52,471 bases of DNA, from assembly GCA_030158305.1 (NCBI GenBank), contig JAOATE010000039.1, positions 1-52,471 on the forward strand. Direction: 5' to 3'. This DNA comes from Burkholderiaceae bacterium (GTDB lineage: Bacteria; Pseudomonadota; Gammaproteobacteria; Burkholderiales; Burkholderiaceae_B). This document shows, in pieces, positions 45,113 through 52,471 of this stretch (within the stretch, counting starts at the first letter, position 1; every line of letters begins with the position of its first letter). The translations under genes were made by a program, and so were the position numbers. A model generated the notes under the pieces. The model saw only the letters and a list, made by a program, of their open reading frames with translations. It did not search any database and was not told the DNA's origin.

Positions 45113-46332
45113 CCTCAGATGTGAATCAGCAACAACCTCAAGCACGCCGTGCTCCACTCGCCGGCATTCGTGTCTTGGATTTATCTAGGGTATTGGCAGG
45201 TCCTTGGTGCACGCAAAACCTTGCAGACTTGGGTGCCGATGTCATCAAAGTCGAACGGCCCAAGTTAGGTGACGATACGCGCGCGTGGGGGCCTCCGTTT
45301 CTCAAAGATCAAGAGGGCAATGACACCACCGAAGCGGCCTACTATCTCAGCACCAATCGCAACAAACGTTCGATCGAAATTGACCTCGCCAGTCCGGAGG
45401 GGATCAAGCTTGTCAAAGAACTCGCAAAACACTGCGACATCCTGGTTGAAAATTTCAAGGTGGGCGGTCTCAAGCAGTATGGTCTCGACTACGAGAGCAT
45501 GAAAGACGAATATCCTGGCCTGATTTATTGCTCCATCACAGGCTTTGGTCAGACCGGTCCCTATGCGGAGCGTCCTGGCTACGACTTTATGATTCAAGGC
45601 ATGGGCGGCCTGATGAGCATTACGGGTGAGCGTGATGATTTGCCAGGCGGAGGTCCGCAAAAGGCGGGCGTCGCAGTGACCGACATCATCACGGGCATGT
45701 ATGCCTCAGTGGGTATTCTTGCTGCGCTCCAAGAACGCAATCACAGCGGTTTGGGACAGCATTTAGATATTGCCCTCCTTGACTGTCACATTTCGATGCT
45801 AGCGAATCAAAACCTGAACTACATGACTACCGGTCAGGCTCCGGTTCGTGCTGGCAATGCGCATCAAAACGTTGTGCCTTACCAAGTATTTAAAACGTCG
45901 GATGGCTTTATGATCGTCGCAGTCGGTAACGACTCGCAGTACCGCTCATTTTGCGGCGCAATCGGCATCCCCGAGTATGCAACCGACCCAAAGTTCGTGA
46001 CCAATCGTCAGCGTATCGTTCACCGTCAAGAGCTCATTCCAGTACTGGAAAAAATCATGGCGACCGGCAAACGCGATGAATGGATCGCAAAGCTTGAAGC
46101 GGTCGGTGTACCTTGCGGTCCGATTCAAACGATCGATCAGGTATTTGATCATCCTCAGGTGATCGCGCGCGAAATCTGGAAAAATATTCCACACCCAACA
46201 GGCGGCACCTCGCCTACGACAGCAAGCCCGATGAATTTTTCAGCAACACCTGTTCAATACAAGCGTGCAGCACCGATGCTTGGACAGCATACCGATGAGA
46301 TCTTAAAGGAGTTGCTGGGTCGAACGCCTTAA
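45109..46332 (+). CDS. CaiB/BaiF (class III) CoA-transferase
   Basis: CoA-transferase, 407 residues. IRVLDLSRVLAGPWCTQNLADLGADVIKVERP is a textbook start of the family; Asp159 in GYDFMIQGMGGLMSITGE is the expected catalytic residue, and ENFKVGGLKQYGLDYESM follows the family pattern. Coupled to the hydratase gene by a 4-base overlap. It is the third class III transferase in the window and, with the class I enzyme and the AMP-forming ligase, one of several alternative ways in this cluster to make CoA thioesters. Confidence 0.93.
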   Translation: MTSDVNQQQPQARRAPLAGIRVLDLSRVLAGPWCTQNLADLGADVIKVERPKLGDDTRAWGPPFLKDQEGNDTTEAAYYLSTNRNKRSIEIDLASPEGIKLVKELAKHCDILVENFKVGGLKQYGLDYESMKDEYPGLIYCSITGFGQTGPYAERPGYDFMIQGMGGLMSITGERDDLPGGGPQKAGVAVTDIITGMYASVGILAALQERNHSGLGQHLDIALLDCHISMLANQNLNYMTTGQAPVRAGNAHQNVVPYQVFKTSDGFMIVAVGNDSQYRSFCGAIGIPEYATDPKFVTNRQRIVHRQELIPVLEKIMATGKRDEWIAKLEAVGVPCGPIQTIDQVFDHPQVIAREIWKNIPHPTGGTSPTTASPMNFSATPVQYKRAAPMLGQHTDEILKELLGRTP

Positions 46333-46346
46333 AGATCGACACTCAC

Positions 46347-46376
46347 TTGGTCATACCACGCAATACATCATAAAAA
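46347..46376 (+). promoter_or_regulatory. Weak candidate promoter before the second Liv operon
   Basis: TTGGTC (46347-46352) and ATAAAA/TAAAAA (46370-46376) with a 17 to 18-base spacer in the 77-base gap before the binding-protein gene. Matches are modest and found by eye; the gene could equally be read from the upstream operon. Confidence 0.25.
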
Positions 46377-46409
46377 TTAGCAGTCTATTTATAAACCCGG
46401 AGACAAAAA

Positions 46410-47528
46410 ATGAAAAAACTACTTGTTGGTTTAACCTTGGTGCACGCAGCACTTGCCACACCCGCGATGGCCAAAGACTATGCCATTGGCGCTGCGTTTC
46501 CTCTGAGCGGCGCGAATGCCGAATATGGTCAGGTCTTTAGCTCGGGCGTGAACCTTGCGATTGAGCACATCAACGCAGACAAAAAACTGTCAGGCAAACT
46601 CTCTGCAGTGTACGAAGACAGCCAGGCACTGCCAGCTCAAGGCGTGATTGCTGCCAATAAACTCATCAACGTGAGCAAAGTACCTTTTATTCTCTCAGCC
46701 TTTACTGGTGTATCAAAAGCAATGGCTCCGATTGGCGCACGCACCAAGACTGTCATGGTGAACGGCGGCGGCGTCGGCCCTGATTTGGCCATGCTCGGCG
46801 AATACTTCTGGAACACCATTCCTTTGGCAAACTTCGAAGTGACAGCCATGGTGCCTTATCTCGTCAAAGAAAAAGGCTACAAGCGTATTGCGCTGATTTA
46901 TGTGGATGATCCACTCGGCCAAGCTGTTTTGAAAGATCTCACCAAAGAAGTGAAAGCCGCTGGTGGCGATGTGGTGGGTTCATTCTCTATTCCTACAACA
47001 GCTCAACAGTTCTCAGGCGTTGCTGCGCGCGTGCGTGACACAAAACCTGATGCCGTTTACATCGCGACCTACGGCAACCAGCAAGTTCAATTGGTCAAGC
47101 AACTGCGTGACAACGGTGTGAGCCAACCCTTGGCGAGTTATTCGGCCATGTCCTTGCCATCGATTCTGACCCTGCCAGAAGCTAAAGGCCTTGTTTACAC
47201 CAGCCAGCAAGTCTCCTTAGACAAAAACGATCCTCTGACCAAGCGTGTCGAAGAAGACTACAAAAAGAAATATGGCAAAGAGCCGAACATGTACGTGCTC
47301 AACTATTACAACGCCGTATTGACCTTTGCTGACCTCGCCGCTGCGCTCGAAAAAGCAGGCAAACCCGTCACAGGCGAAAATCTGTTGGCACAGCGCAAAG
47401 CCACGAAAAACTTCCAGTTCGTTGGCGCCACAGTCTCTTTTGCTGATGATGGCACCGTCAAGTCCCCCATTCAAATCAATGAAATGGTCGGCGATGGCAC
47501 GAGCAAAGTCATCTCCACAGCTAAATAA
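46410..47528 (+). CDS. Liv-type ABC transporter periplasmic substrate-binding protein
   Basis: Binding protein of the right-hand Liv importer, 372 residues. Signal peptide MKKLLVGLTLVHAALATPAMA, mature start KDYAIGAAFPLSGANAEYGQVF as in amino-acid or aromatic-acid receptors. NLAIEHINADKKLSG and AVYEDSQALPAQGVIAANKLI are typical of the type I fold. GGAGAC precedes the ATG. It differs strongly from the binding protein at the left end of the window, so the two importers probably have different ligands; this one is embedded in the catabolic cluster. Confidence 0.9.
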   Translation: MKKLLVGLTLVHAALATPAMAKDYAIGAAFPLSGANAEYGQVFSSGVNLAIEHINADKKLSGKLSAVYEDSQALPAQGVIAANKLINVSKVPFILSAFTGVSKAMAPIGARTKTVMVNGGGVGPDLAMLGEYFWNTIPLANFEVTAMVPYLVKEKGYKRIALIYVDDPLGQAVLKDLTKEVKAAGGDVVGSFSIPTTAQQFSGVAARVRDTKPDAVYIATYGNQQVQLVKQLRDNGVSQPLASYSAMSLPSILTLPEAKGLVYTSQQVSLDKNDPLTKRVEEDYKKKYGKEPNMYVLNYYNAVLTFADLAAALEKAGKPVTGENLLAQRKATKNFQFVGATVSFADDGTVKSPIQINEMVGDGTSKVISTAK

Positions 47529-47544
47529 GCAAGCGAGTTAGTCA

Positions 47545-47567
47545 ACGCGTGGGCTTTGTCCACGCGT
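47545..47567 (+). other. Intercistronic stem-loop after the binding-protein gene
   Basis: ACGCGTGG (47545-47552) pairs perfectly with CCACGCGT (47560-47567) around a seven-base loop, with a further G-T pair. No T-run follows, so it is more likely an mRNA-stabilising or partial-termination element between the binding protein and the permease genes. Confidence 0.6.
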
Positions 47568-47597
47568 CATTTGGATGTCTAAATAGGAAACTGCTCC

Positions 47598-48470
47598 ATG
47601 CTGTTTGCCCAATTGTTAGCCAATGGGCTGCAAACCGGTGCGCTTTACGCACTGATTGCGGCTGGGTTTTCGCTGATTTTCGGCATGACCCGTATATTTC
47701 ATGCCGCGCATGGCGCGACCTTTACGATCGCCGGCTTTATTTTTTATGAATGTTATGTCGTGCTTGGTTGGGCATGGCCACTGGCGGCAATCGCCTCGGC
47801 AGCCGCAGCAGGCCTTTTTGGTATCCTCTTGGATCGTTGGGTCTATGCAGTGATTCAGCGCCACGAGGGTTCATTCTTTACAGTGTTTGTCGCCTCTTTT
47901 GGCGCAGCCATTGTGGTGCAGAACGTCATCTCGATCGTATTCGGTCGTGGCATGGTGACTGTCAGCACCCCCTTGAGCAAGAGCCTCGAAATTATTCCGG
48001 GTCTCTTTATCGCGCCCATCGCTGCAGCGGTCTTGGCCAGTGCCATCGTATCGTTTGCCCTACTTCAATGGCTGTTGACACGCACCAATTTGGGTATCGC
48101 ACTGCGTGCCTTAGGTGAAAATCCCGCCTTGATCGAAGTCTACGGTCTGACACCACGCCGCCTGTCTCAATATGTTTTTCTGATCGGTTCTGTCTTAGTC
48201 GTCCCAGCCGCCATTTTGACGGCGGCGACCTCGGGCTTAAATCCCTCAATGGGCAACCACGTCATGTTGATCAGCATCGCCGCGACCATCGTAGGCGGGG
48301 TGGGCAGCTTAAAAGGCGCGGCCGTTGCAGGAATGCTACTCGGACTCGCAGAAAACCTTTGTTTGGCCTTTATCGATCCCCAGTGGAGCGAAGCGGTCAC
48401 CTTCGTCATTTTGTTCCTGTTCATCCTGTTCCGTCCTGGTGGCGTGTACGGTCGAGCCACAGTTTCTTAA
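47598..48470 (+). CDS. livH: Liv-type ABC transporter permease LivH
   Basis: Inner-membrane permease of the right Liv importer, 290 residues with about eight hydrophobic segments. QLLANGLQTGALYALIAAGFSLIFGMTRIFHAAHG is the typical start; RTNLGIALRALGENPALIEVYGL carries the ABC-contact loop, and TIVGGVGSLKGAAVAGMLLGL the conserved end. Encoded separately from LivM, unlike the fused protein of the left system. Confidence 0.93.
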   Translation: MLFAQLLANGLQTGALYALIAAGFSLIFGMTRIFHAAHGATFTIAGFIFYECYVVLGWAWPLAAIASAAAAGLFGILLDRWVYAVIQRHEGSFFTVFVASFGAAIVVQNVISIVFGRGMVTVSTPLSKSLEIIPGLFIAPIAAAVLASAIVSFALLQWLLTRTNLGIALRALGENPALIEVYGLTPRRLSQYVFLIGSVLVVPAAILTAATSGLNPSMGNHVMLISIAATIVGGVGSLKGAAVAGMLLGLAENLCLAFIDPQWSEAVTFVILFLFILFRPGGVYGRATVS

Positions 48471-48483
48471 GGAAGGACACAAC

Positions 48484-49368
48484 ATGATTGCCTACCTACA
48501 AAATATCGCCGTCCTTTTTTGCATCAACGGCATCCTTGCGCTGACGCTGAACTTCATCATGGGCTACGCGGGTATTTTTTCTCTTGCGCATGCTGTGTTC
48601 TTTGGTGTGGGCGCCTATGCGACTGCATATATCGCCTTAAATTTTTCCGACTCGCTCTTGCTCTGTCTCTTGGCCTCGGCAATGATTTCCGCTGTCCTCT
48701 CGATGGCACTCGCACTCCCTGCTTTGCGTGTGCGGGGTGAATACTTTGTCGCCGCTTCGCTTGGTTTACAAGTGATTGGCGTCACCATTTTTTCAGAGTG
48801 GAAATCTGTGACAGGTGGTCTCGGCGGCATGATTGGCATTCCAAGACCTAATTTATTTGGGTACGTTTTTAATAGCGACACTGCTTTTCTCGCACTCGCA
48901 CTTGTGATTCTTTTGATGGTCCTTGCCATCACCGCGCTGTTGGTGCGAGGCAGCTTTGGTCGAAGCCTCATGGCGATTCGAGATAGTGAGTCGGCTGCTC
49001 AGACCTATGGCAAGCACGTGAATGCCGTCAAAACACTTTCTGTTGCCGTATCAGCCGGACTCGCTGGCGTAGCAGGCTCACTTTACGCGTTTTACATGAG
49101 CTTCATTAACCCTGAAAGCTTCATGCTTGAAATGTCGATTTTGTTGATGGCGATGGTGATCATTGGCGGAACAGGTACCTTGTTTGGGCCAATCGTCGGT
49201 GCAGCTTTGCTGATGTCATTACCTGCAGCATTGACATATCTGCCCTTCCTCCCACCCTCTGAGCTCGGTACGATCCAGCAAATTATTTACGGCCTCGCGA
49301 TGGTGCTACTGATGATGTTCAGACCCGGCGGTCTTGTCGGTGGACGCACAAAGGGGAAAGCAGCATGA
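48484..49368 (+). CDS. livM: Liv-type ABC transporter permease LivM
   Basis: Second permease, 294 residues. NFIMGYAGIFSLAHAVFFGVGAYATAY is the LivM signature, SFGRSLMAIRDSESAAQTYGKHV the ATPase-contact loop and IIGGTGTLFGPIVGAALLMSLP the conserved segment. The frame is open upstream inside livH, but the ATG at 48484 (MIAYLQNIAVLF) has GGAAGGA just before it. Its stop overlaps livG by 4 bases. Confidence 0.93.
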   Translation: MIAYLQNIAVLFCINGILALTLNFIMGYAGIFSLAHAVFFGVGAYATAYIALNFSDSLLLCLLASAMISAVLSMALALPALRVRGEYFVAASLGLQVIGVTIFSEWKSVTGGLGGMIGIPRPNLFGYVFNSDTAFLALALVILLMVLAITALLVRGSFGRSLMAIRDSESAAQTYGKHVNAVKTLSVAVSAGLAGVAGSLYAFYMSFINPESFMLEMSILLMAMVIIGGTGTLFGPIVGAALLMSLPAALTYLPFLPPSELGTIQQIIYGLAMVLLMMFRPGGLVGGRTKGKAA

Positions 49369-50159
49369 CGACAGCGACAACCTCAGCGAATGCAACTGAT
49401 CACGCTCAGCCTGCGCATCAGGCATCTCAAGAAATTCTTCTCGAGATCCGTGCACTGAATAAAAATTTCGGTGGACTTCAAGCGATCTCCGAAGTCACGA
49501 TGGACTTGCCTGCAGGTGTGATCACCACGCTCGTCGGTCCGAATGGCGCGGGTAAAACAACACTCTTTAACCTCATTACCGGACACCTCGTCCCCACCAG
49601 CGGAACCGTACACTGGCTCGGCAAGCCTCTCAAAGGCATTGAACCTTGGCAGATCGCACGCATGGGCATCGCGCGCACGTTTCAGGACCTGCGACTCTTT
49701 AACCAAATGACCGTCGAAGAAAACATCATGACGGTGATGGAGCGAAGCAGCTGGCTCTGGCAAAGCGGTAAAGAAGCCGCCGAACGCAGAGTCACGGAAA
49801 TTCTTGAGGAAACGCAACTCAGCGACAAACGCAATGAACGTGCGGTTGATCTCGCATACGCAGAAAGAAAGTTCCTCAGCCTGGCCCGCATCATGGCGAG
49901 TGAGGCCAAGCTTTGGTTACTCGACGAACCTGCCTCCGGACTCGATCCACGCTCGTTTGAACGATTTGTTGCGCTGTTGCGAAACTATGCCAAACGCGGC
50001 ATCACCATCTGCATCATTGAACATAACCTGGACATCGTGATCAAGCTATCAGATCGTGTCGCCTTTCTCGATCAAGGCAAACTCCTGGCACAGGGCAGTT
50101 CTCAGGACATTCTCAAAGATCCGCATCTAGCGGCTATTTATTTTGGAGACCGCTCATGA
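49365..50159 (+). CDS. livG: Liv-type ABC transporter ATP-binding protein LivG
   Basis: ATPase of the right Liv importer, 264 residues. After a 25-residue polar N-terminus, Walker A GPNGAGKTT lies near residue 58, the Q-loop in IARTFQDLRLF, signature region LAYAERKFLSLARI, Walker B LWLLDEPASGLDP and H-loop in IIEHNLDIVI. The N-terminal TTATTSANATDHAQPAHQ is unusual for LivG and probably disordered. Coupled by 4-base overlaps on both sides. Confidence 0.94.
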   Translation: MTTATTSANATDHAQPAHQASQEILLEIRALNKNFGGLQAISEVTMDLPAGVITTLVGPNGAGKTTLFNLITGHLVPTSGTVHWLGKPLKGIEPWQIARMGIARTFQDLRLFNQMTVEENIMTVMERSSWLWQSGKEAAERRVTEILEETQLSDKRNERAVDLAYAERKFLSLARIMASEAKLWLLDEPASGLDPRSFERFVALLRNYAKRGITICIIEHNLDIVIKLSDRVAFLDQGKLLAQGSSQDILKDPHLAAIYFGDRS

Positions 50160-50872
50160 GCCAGGGTCCATTTCTCGAAGCAAAAAATCTGCGCGTTGGA
50201 TACGGCGGCAGACCCGTACTGGAAGACTTTAATGTCAGCCTCCAATACAACGAGGTCTTGTGCTTGATCGGCCACAATGGCGCGGGCAAATCCACACTTC
50301 TCAAGGCCTTGTTTGGACTCGTTCCTCTTGAGCACGGGTCCATCACCCTTGAAGGCAAGTCCATCTCCAAACCGGATCCAAGAGAACTCAGTGCTGCCGG
50401 TATCGCACTGGTTCCAGAAGGTCGAGGCGTTTTTCCCGGGTTGACCGTTGCTGAAATCATGAAGCTGGGTTTTTGGGCCAACAATATTCCGACTGGCGAA
50501 CAGACTGCACGACTCGAGTGGGTCATGAATGTCTTGCCGATGATCAAGCGGTTTTATACACAGCGCGCAGGGACACTTTCAGGAGGACAGCAACAAATGG
50601 TCTCTCTCGGTCGTGCGCTCTTGAGTCAACCACGCTGCCTGTTGCTGGATGAGCCTTCAATTGGTCTTGCGCCAAAATTATTTCAAGACTTGGCGGGTCC
50701 GATTCGCGCGCTTCAGCAAGAACGCAAAATGTCGATTTTGATTGTTGAACAAAACGTTCGAGAAGCACTCAAAATTTCTGACCGAGTCATCGTCATGAAG
50801 TCCGGTCAACTCATTCGCGAAGGCTCTCCTGAAGCATTTAGCAACAACACTGAACTCATGGAACTGTATTGA
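50156..50872 (+). CDS. livF: Liv-type ABC transporter ATP-binding protein LivF
   Basis: Second ATPase, 238 residues. Walker A GHNGAGKST near residue 40, PEGRGVFPGLTVAEIM for the Q-loop side, signature LSGGQQQMVSLGRAL, Walker B LLLDEPSIGLAPKL and the H-loop glutamine variant VEQNVREAL, as usual for LivF. Ends the transporter set; the ligase gene begins one base after its stop, so import and activation are likely co-expressed. Confidence 0.95.
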   Translation: MSQGPFLEAKNLRVGYGGRPVLEDFNVSLQYNEVLCLIGHNGAGKSTLLKALFGLVPLEHGSITLEGKSISKPDPRELSAAGIALVPEGRGVFPGLTVAEIMKLGFWANNIPTGEQTARLEWVMNVLPMIKRFYTQRAGTLSGGQQQMVSLGRALLSQPRCLLLDEPSIGLAPKLFQDLAGPIRALQQERKMSILIVEQNVREALKISDRVIVMKSGQLIREGSPEAFSNNTELMELY

Positions 50873-50873
50873 T

Positions 50874-52471
50874 ATGTCGCATGCGGGGTCGCTGTTTACG
50901 ATTTACCAACAACATCTAGAGCGCCACCCGAACGCCACCATGCTCGTTCAAGAGGGTCAAACTGTGAGCTATTCGCAGTTTGACCAACAGGTCCATCAAA
51001 CAGCCGCCTGGCTGCTCCAGCAGGGCATAGAACCCGGCGACCATGTCGCAGTTTGGCTGATCAATCGCACCGAGTGGTTAGTACTGCTTTTTGCACTGGC
51101 CAAAATCGGTGCCACACTTGTCGCCGTCAACACAAAATATCGTGCGCATGAGCTGCAATATATTTTGACAAACTCACAGGCCACGACCCTGATTCTGCAA
51201 CTCAATTTTAAAAAGATTGATTTCGCAGCTGTCGTCAAAGATGTTGACCCTCAGGCACTCAACCATCTCCAGCGCGTCATCATGCTGGATGCCGACGCCT
51301 CGACACCGGCCCGCTTACTTGACCGTCCAATCATTGCATTTGCACCCAGTGCGTTGGTGGCTGATTCTTTTTCAAAGGACGCAGAGGACACAAGCTCACT
51401 CTCCGATCGAAACCTTGCGTTCTTTACGACTTCAGGCACCACCAAGGGGCCGAAGCTTGTCATGCATACGCAACGCACGCTTAGTGAGCATGCTCAGCAC
51501 GTCACCTCTGGTTATCACTTTGGCGAGCCCGGCGACAAACTGCTCGCAGCACTGCCTCTATGTGGTGTCTTTGGTTTAAACAGTGTGCTGGGTGCGATCG
51601 CTGCTGGGATGCCTGTCGTGCTGATGGATTTCTTTGATGGAAATGCCGCTGCAACACTCATCAAAGAGAAACAGATCACTCATGTTTTTGGCAGTGACGA
51701 AATGCTGCGTCGCTTGATTGAGGATGTTGAGCCAACGCCCTTTCCTTCGCTGAAGACGTTTGGATTCGCATCCTTTAGCCCCCGTTTCATTGATCTAGCC
51801 AAAGCATTGATTCCACGCGGCATTCCCATGCGGGGTTTGTACGGGTCGAGCGAGGTCATGGCGCTATTTTCTCTGCAACAGCCTGACATGCCCATTGAAG
51901 AGCGCGCGCTCGGCGGTGGATCTCCCGCAGCAGGCTCGCTTGCTTGCGTACGCGCCAGAGATCCAGAGTCAGGAGCGGTTTGCGCACCAGGCATCTCAGG
52001 CGAGTTGGAAATACACTCTCCAACGTTATTCAAAGGATATTTCAACAACCCACTCGCCACCAAAGAAGCCTTCACAGAAGATGGCTTTTTTAAAACAGGC
52101 GACCTCGGTTATGTCAGAGCAGACGGCAGCTTTGTCTATCAGTCCCGAATGGGCGACACCATGCGACTAGGCGGCTTTCTTGTCGACCCAACAGAGATTG
52201 AACAGTTGCTTGCTGAGCAACCTGAAATCAAAAGCGCGCAAGTCGTCGGTATTGAAATCAAAGGTCAACTCAGGCCTGTCGCATTTGTCATTGGGTCTGA
52301 CACACTCAGCGATCAGTCAAAGAGCGACGCAATCGTCGCAAAAGGCATCCTGGCCAGACTTTCCAAACAACTCGCTGCCTTCAAAGTCCCCACCCATCTC
52401 TGGTTCATCGACGCCTTCCCCGCCACCGCAAGCGCCAATGGCGATAAATTCCAGCGCGTCAAACTCAGAGA
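50874..52471 (+). CDS. AMP-dependent acyl-CoA synthetase (partial)
   Basis: Adenylate-forming ligase making a CoA thioester from a carboxylic acid, ATP and CoA; 532 residues visible, 3' end beyond the window but nearly complete. Motifs in order: FFTTSGTTKGPKLVMHTQ (phosphate loop), GLYGSSEVMAL (adenine-binding), FKTGDLGYVRADGS, SRMGDTMRLGGFLVDPTEIE (hinge) and PATASANGDKFQRVKL holding the catalytic lysine in a GDK variant of the usual TGK. No frameshift seen. Position after a Liv importer suggests the imported acid is its substrate; the family does not reveal which acid. Confidence 0.92.
   Translation, partial: MSHAGSLFTIYQQHLERHPNATMLVQEGQTVSYSQFDQQVHQTAAWLLQQGIEPGDHVAVWLINRTEWLVLLFALAKIGATLVAVNTKYRAHELQYILTNSQATTLILQLNFKKIDFAAVVKDVDPQALNHLQRVIMLDADASTPARLLDRPIIAFAPSALVADSFSKDAEDTSSLSDRNLAFFTTSGTTKGPKLVMHTQRTLSEHAQHVTSGYHFGEPGDKLLAALPLCGVFGLNSVLGAIAAGMPVVLMDFFDGNAAATLIKEKQITHVFGSDEMLRRLIEDVEPTPFPSLKTFGFASFSPRFIDLAKALIPRGIPMRGLYGSSEVMALFSLQQPDMPIEERALGGGSPAAGSLACVRARDPESGAVCAPGISGELEIHSPTLFKGYFNNPLATKEAFTEDGFFKTGDLGYVRADGSFVYQSRMGDTMRLGGFLVDPTEIEQLLAEQPEIKSAQVVGIEIKGQLRPVAFVIGSDTLSDQSKSDAIVAKGILARLSKQLAAFKVPTHLWFIDAFPATASANGDKFQRVKLR

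Noticed and set aside
1-52471. CRISPR arrays, insertion sequences, prophage or plasmid genes
   Set aside because: No regularly spaced repeats, transposase-like frames with terminal repeats, or phage structural genes were found.

Overview
The window looks like chromosomal backbone of a betaproteobacterium, most likely Burkholderiales and close to Alcaligenaceae. This is inferred from gene content and order: a fused LivHM permease, the single-operon AddA/AddB-like helicase-nuclease pair, Bug-type tricarboxylate-binding proteins, several CaiB-type CoA-transferases, and hda-HAD-pcnB-folK in a row. No search was possible, so the genus is open. Genes are tightly packed, many neighbours overlap by 4 to 8 bases, and I see no insertion sequence, prophage or CRISPR array.

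Region 1 (1-4600, minus strand): a branched-chain-amino-acid-type ABC importer, livK-livHM (fused)-livG-livF, with livF cut by the window edge. Region 2 (4.6-8.1 kb): ferredoxin-NADP reductase, a histidine phosphatase, a short-chain dehydrogenase and a CaiB-type CoA-transferase. Region 3 (8.1-35.2 kb) is housekeeping: carAB, transaldolase, recR-ybaB-dnaX with the SRP 4.5S RNA just upstream of dnaX, addA-addB, a small membrane protein, an MFS transporter, a DUF3313-type lipoprotein, tRNA-Arg(CCT), xerD, then on the plus strand tsaE-amiC-mutL-miaA, purM (minus), and hda-HAD phosphatase-pcnB-folK.

Region 4 (35.2 kb to the right edge) is the accessory-looking part: two divergent operons sharing a 223-base intergenic region. 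The minus-strand arm encodes a CaiB CoA-transferase, an HTD2/MaoC-type hydratase and a two-subunit acyl-CoA dehydrogenase. The plus-strand arm encodes a two-subunit class I CoA-transferase, two Bug periplasmic binding proteins, an MFE-2-like dehydrogenase, an MFE-2-like hydratase, another CaiB transferase, a complete Liv-type ABC importer and an acyl-CoA synthetase cut by the right edge. Together they could import a carboxylic acid, activate it to a CoA thioester, desaturate, hydrate and oxidise it. No thiolase and no transcription factor lie in the visible part. A terminator-like hairpin inside a possible 24-codon leader reading frame sits directly before the first plus-strand gene, suggesting attenuation. 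The substrate cannot be named from sequence alone.

The main items for a second look are this catabolic cluster and its leader, the reduced cysteine set in the AddB-like nuclease, the SRP RNA with a well-placed extended -10 promoter, and an unlisted 52-residue membrane protein between the MFS gene and addB.
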